64,000 nt of DNA, from contig CAUJDF010000028.1 in the NCBI GenBank assembly GCA_963169045.1, positions 62,001-126,000 of the forward strand, given 5' to 3'. Within the stretch, counting starts at the first letter, position 1. Each line of letters opens with the position of its first letter. The notes beneath the pieces were generated by a model. It did no database searches, was not told the origin of the DNA, and saw only the letters and a list, made by a program, of their open reading frames with translations. Both the position numbers and the translations under genes were made by a program. The stretch is from Myxococcota bacterium. Lineage in GTDB: Bacteria; Myxococcota_A; Bradymonadia; UBA7976; UBA1532. Shown piece after piece: positions 63,190 through 64,000 of this stretch.

Positions 63190-63295
63190 CGCTCCCCCAC
63201 CCCGCCGTGTGTCTCGCGAGTATAGGGCGAACCGCCGGCGCGCGTCTCCCGACACCGCCGGCGCCTCCGCGGCGTCTGTCGACTGGAGGTCGCGC

Positions 63296-64000
63296 ATGCG
63301 GGGAGCGGAGGCGCTCATCGGCGGGCTGGGACGGCGGACGATCGGTGCCTGCGGCGGCGCCGGCCGCGCCACGGTGCTGCTCGGCCGCGCGCTCGGGCGC
63401 CTGCTGCGGCCGCCCATCCGGGGGCGGCAGATCGTCCAGCACGTCCACTTCATCGGCAACCAGTCGGTGGGCATCGTCCTGCTGACGGCGATGTTCACCG
63501 GGATGGTGCTCGTCCTGCAGGGCTACGACGCCCTCGTCGGGTTCGGCTCCGTCGCCTACCTCGGCCCGCTCGTCTCCCTGAGCCTCATCCGGGAGCTCGG
63601 GCCAGTGATGGCGGCGCTCATGGTGACCGCCCGCGCCGGCTCCGCCATCGCCGCCAGCCTCGCCACGATGCGCGTCACCGAGCAGATCGACGCGCTCGAG
63701 GCGATGGCCGTCGACCCGGTCGGGTACCTCGTCAGCCCGCGCATCGTCGCCGCCCTCTTCTGCGTGCCGGCGCTCACCGCCCTCTTCGATCTGACGGGCA
63801 TCGCCGCCGGATGGCTCTTCGGCGTGACCGTCCTCGGCATCGACGGCGGTGTGTTCATGGCGCGCACGCGCGAGGCGGTGGGCATGGACGACGTGGCGAT
63901 CGGCTTCTGGAAGTCGCTGGTGTTCGGCGTGTTCGTGGCCTGGATCTCGACGAGCCGCGGCTACTTCGCCCGGGGCGGTGCCATGGGCGTCGGCCAGGCG
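63296..64000 (+). CDS. MlaE-family ABC permease, partial at right edge
   Basis: 235 codons before the window ends; family members are about 260 residues, so nearly all is present. GGAGG at 63285-63289 precedes the ATG. The MlaE signature block is intact: IRELGPVMAALMVTARAGSA, then MRVTEQIDALEAMAVDPVGY. Several TM helices surround it (VGIVLLTAMFTGMVLVLQGY, TALFDLTGIAAGWLFGV). MlaE is the permease of the Mla phospholipid trafficking ABC system, which maintains outer-membrane asymmetry. MlaF-like ATPase and MlaD-like genes would be expected downstream. Confidence 0.92.
   Translation, partial: MRGAEALIGGLGRRTIGACGGAGRATVLLGRALGRLLRPPIRGRQIVQHVHFIGNQSVGIVLLTAMFTGMVLVLQGYDALVGFGSVAYLGPLVSLSLIRELGPVMAALMVTARAGSAIAASLATMRVTEQIDALEAMAVDPVGYLVSPRIVAALFCVPALTALFDLTGIAAGWLFGVTVLGIDGGVFMARTREAVGMDDVAIGFWKSLVFGVFVAWISTSRGYFARGGAMGVGQA

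Noticed and set aside
63219-63224. Minus-strand TATACT as a -10 for the PNGase F-like gene
   Set aside because: No acceptable -35 lies 16-18 bases upstream and no extended -10 TG is present; left unannotated.

Overview
The window is very GC-rich with strong G/C third-position codon use, and it reads like the chromosome of a myxobacterium-type bacterium (Myxococcota, perhaps Polyangia). The indicators are a MYXO-CTERM-type C-terminal sorting signal, MopE-like DDDCDG repeats, many lipoproteins whose anchor is followed by Asp/Ala/Pro-rich linkers, a perfect sigma-54 promoter, an ECF sigma operon and many outer-membrane barrels. I assign no species. No tRNA, rRNA, CRISPR array, IS element or prophage was seen. 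The region is dense, with many ATGA, GTGA or TGATG overlaps and several tail-to-tail stops.

Layout, 1-25 kb: a minus-strand RluA / BamA-like barrel / PlsC-like operon that runs off the left edge; a lipoprotein gene divergent from a CBS-pair gene that has a textbook sigma-54 promoter; a CPBP-type intramembrane protease whose stop overlaps the start of a secreted HExGH metalloprotease-like protein with a MYXO-CTERM tail (a candidate sorting enzyme and substrate); a 1466-residue alpha-2-macroglobulin-like lipoprotein with an intact thioester; an alpha/beta-hydrolase lipoprotein; an ECF sigma / one-TM anti-sigma / Spy-CnrX-like sensor operon; an AEC transporter with a possible metal-less metallo-beta-lactamase-like protein; a GT4 glycosyltransferase; an acyl-CoA synthetase operon; and a MepA-type murein endopeptidase with LysM.

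Layout, 25-49 kb: a GMC oxidoreductase lipoprotein; a six-gene efflux-type operon (TolC, ABC ATPase, adaptor 1, MacB/FtsX permease, adaptor 2, FemAB/GNAT-like acyltransferase) with two different lipid-anchored adaptors; GlnRS with a C-terminal YqeY/GatB-like domain downstream of a zinc-ribbon Nudix hydrolase; a cytochrome P450 and an SDR; a MopE-like protein that seems to have lost its N-terminus; a secreted collagen-like/RCC1-like protein; and a minus-strand housekeeping run of holB, metG, a fold-III PLP decarboxylase and a pentapeptide-repeat protein.

Layout, 49-64 kb: a Uma2-like protein with a perfect heptad-repeat tail, a PHBH-fold flavin monooxygenase, a remnant of a CGNR/ABATE regulator, a FadL-family channel, a tandem duplicated pair of lipoproteins of unknown family, a 1533-residue surface lipoprotein with ten PPC-like modules and a lamin-tail domain (preceded by a 16-bp palindrome), a soluble three-PAS histidine kinase, a PNGase F-like lipoprotein, and the start of an MlaE-family permease at the right edge.

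Overall the window is dominated by envelope and surface functions mixed with core translation and replication genes. The parts most worth follow-up are the CPBP/MYXO-CTERM pair, the double-adaptor efflux operon, the possible bait region in the macroglobulin, the sigma-54 promoter with a palindrome at the predicted start site, the recently duplicated lipoproteins, and three genes that look damaged.
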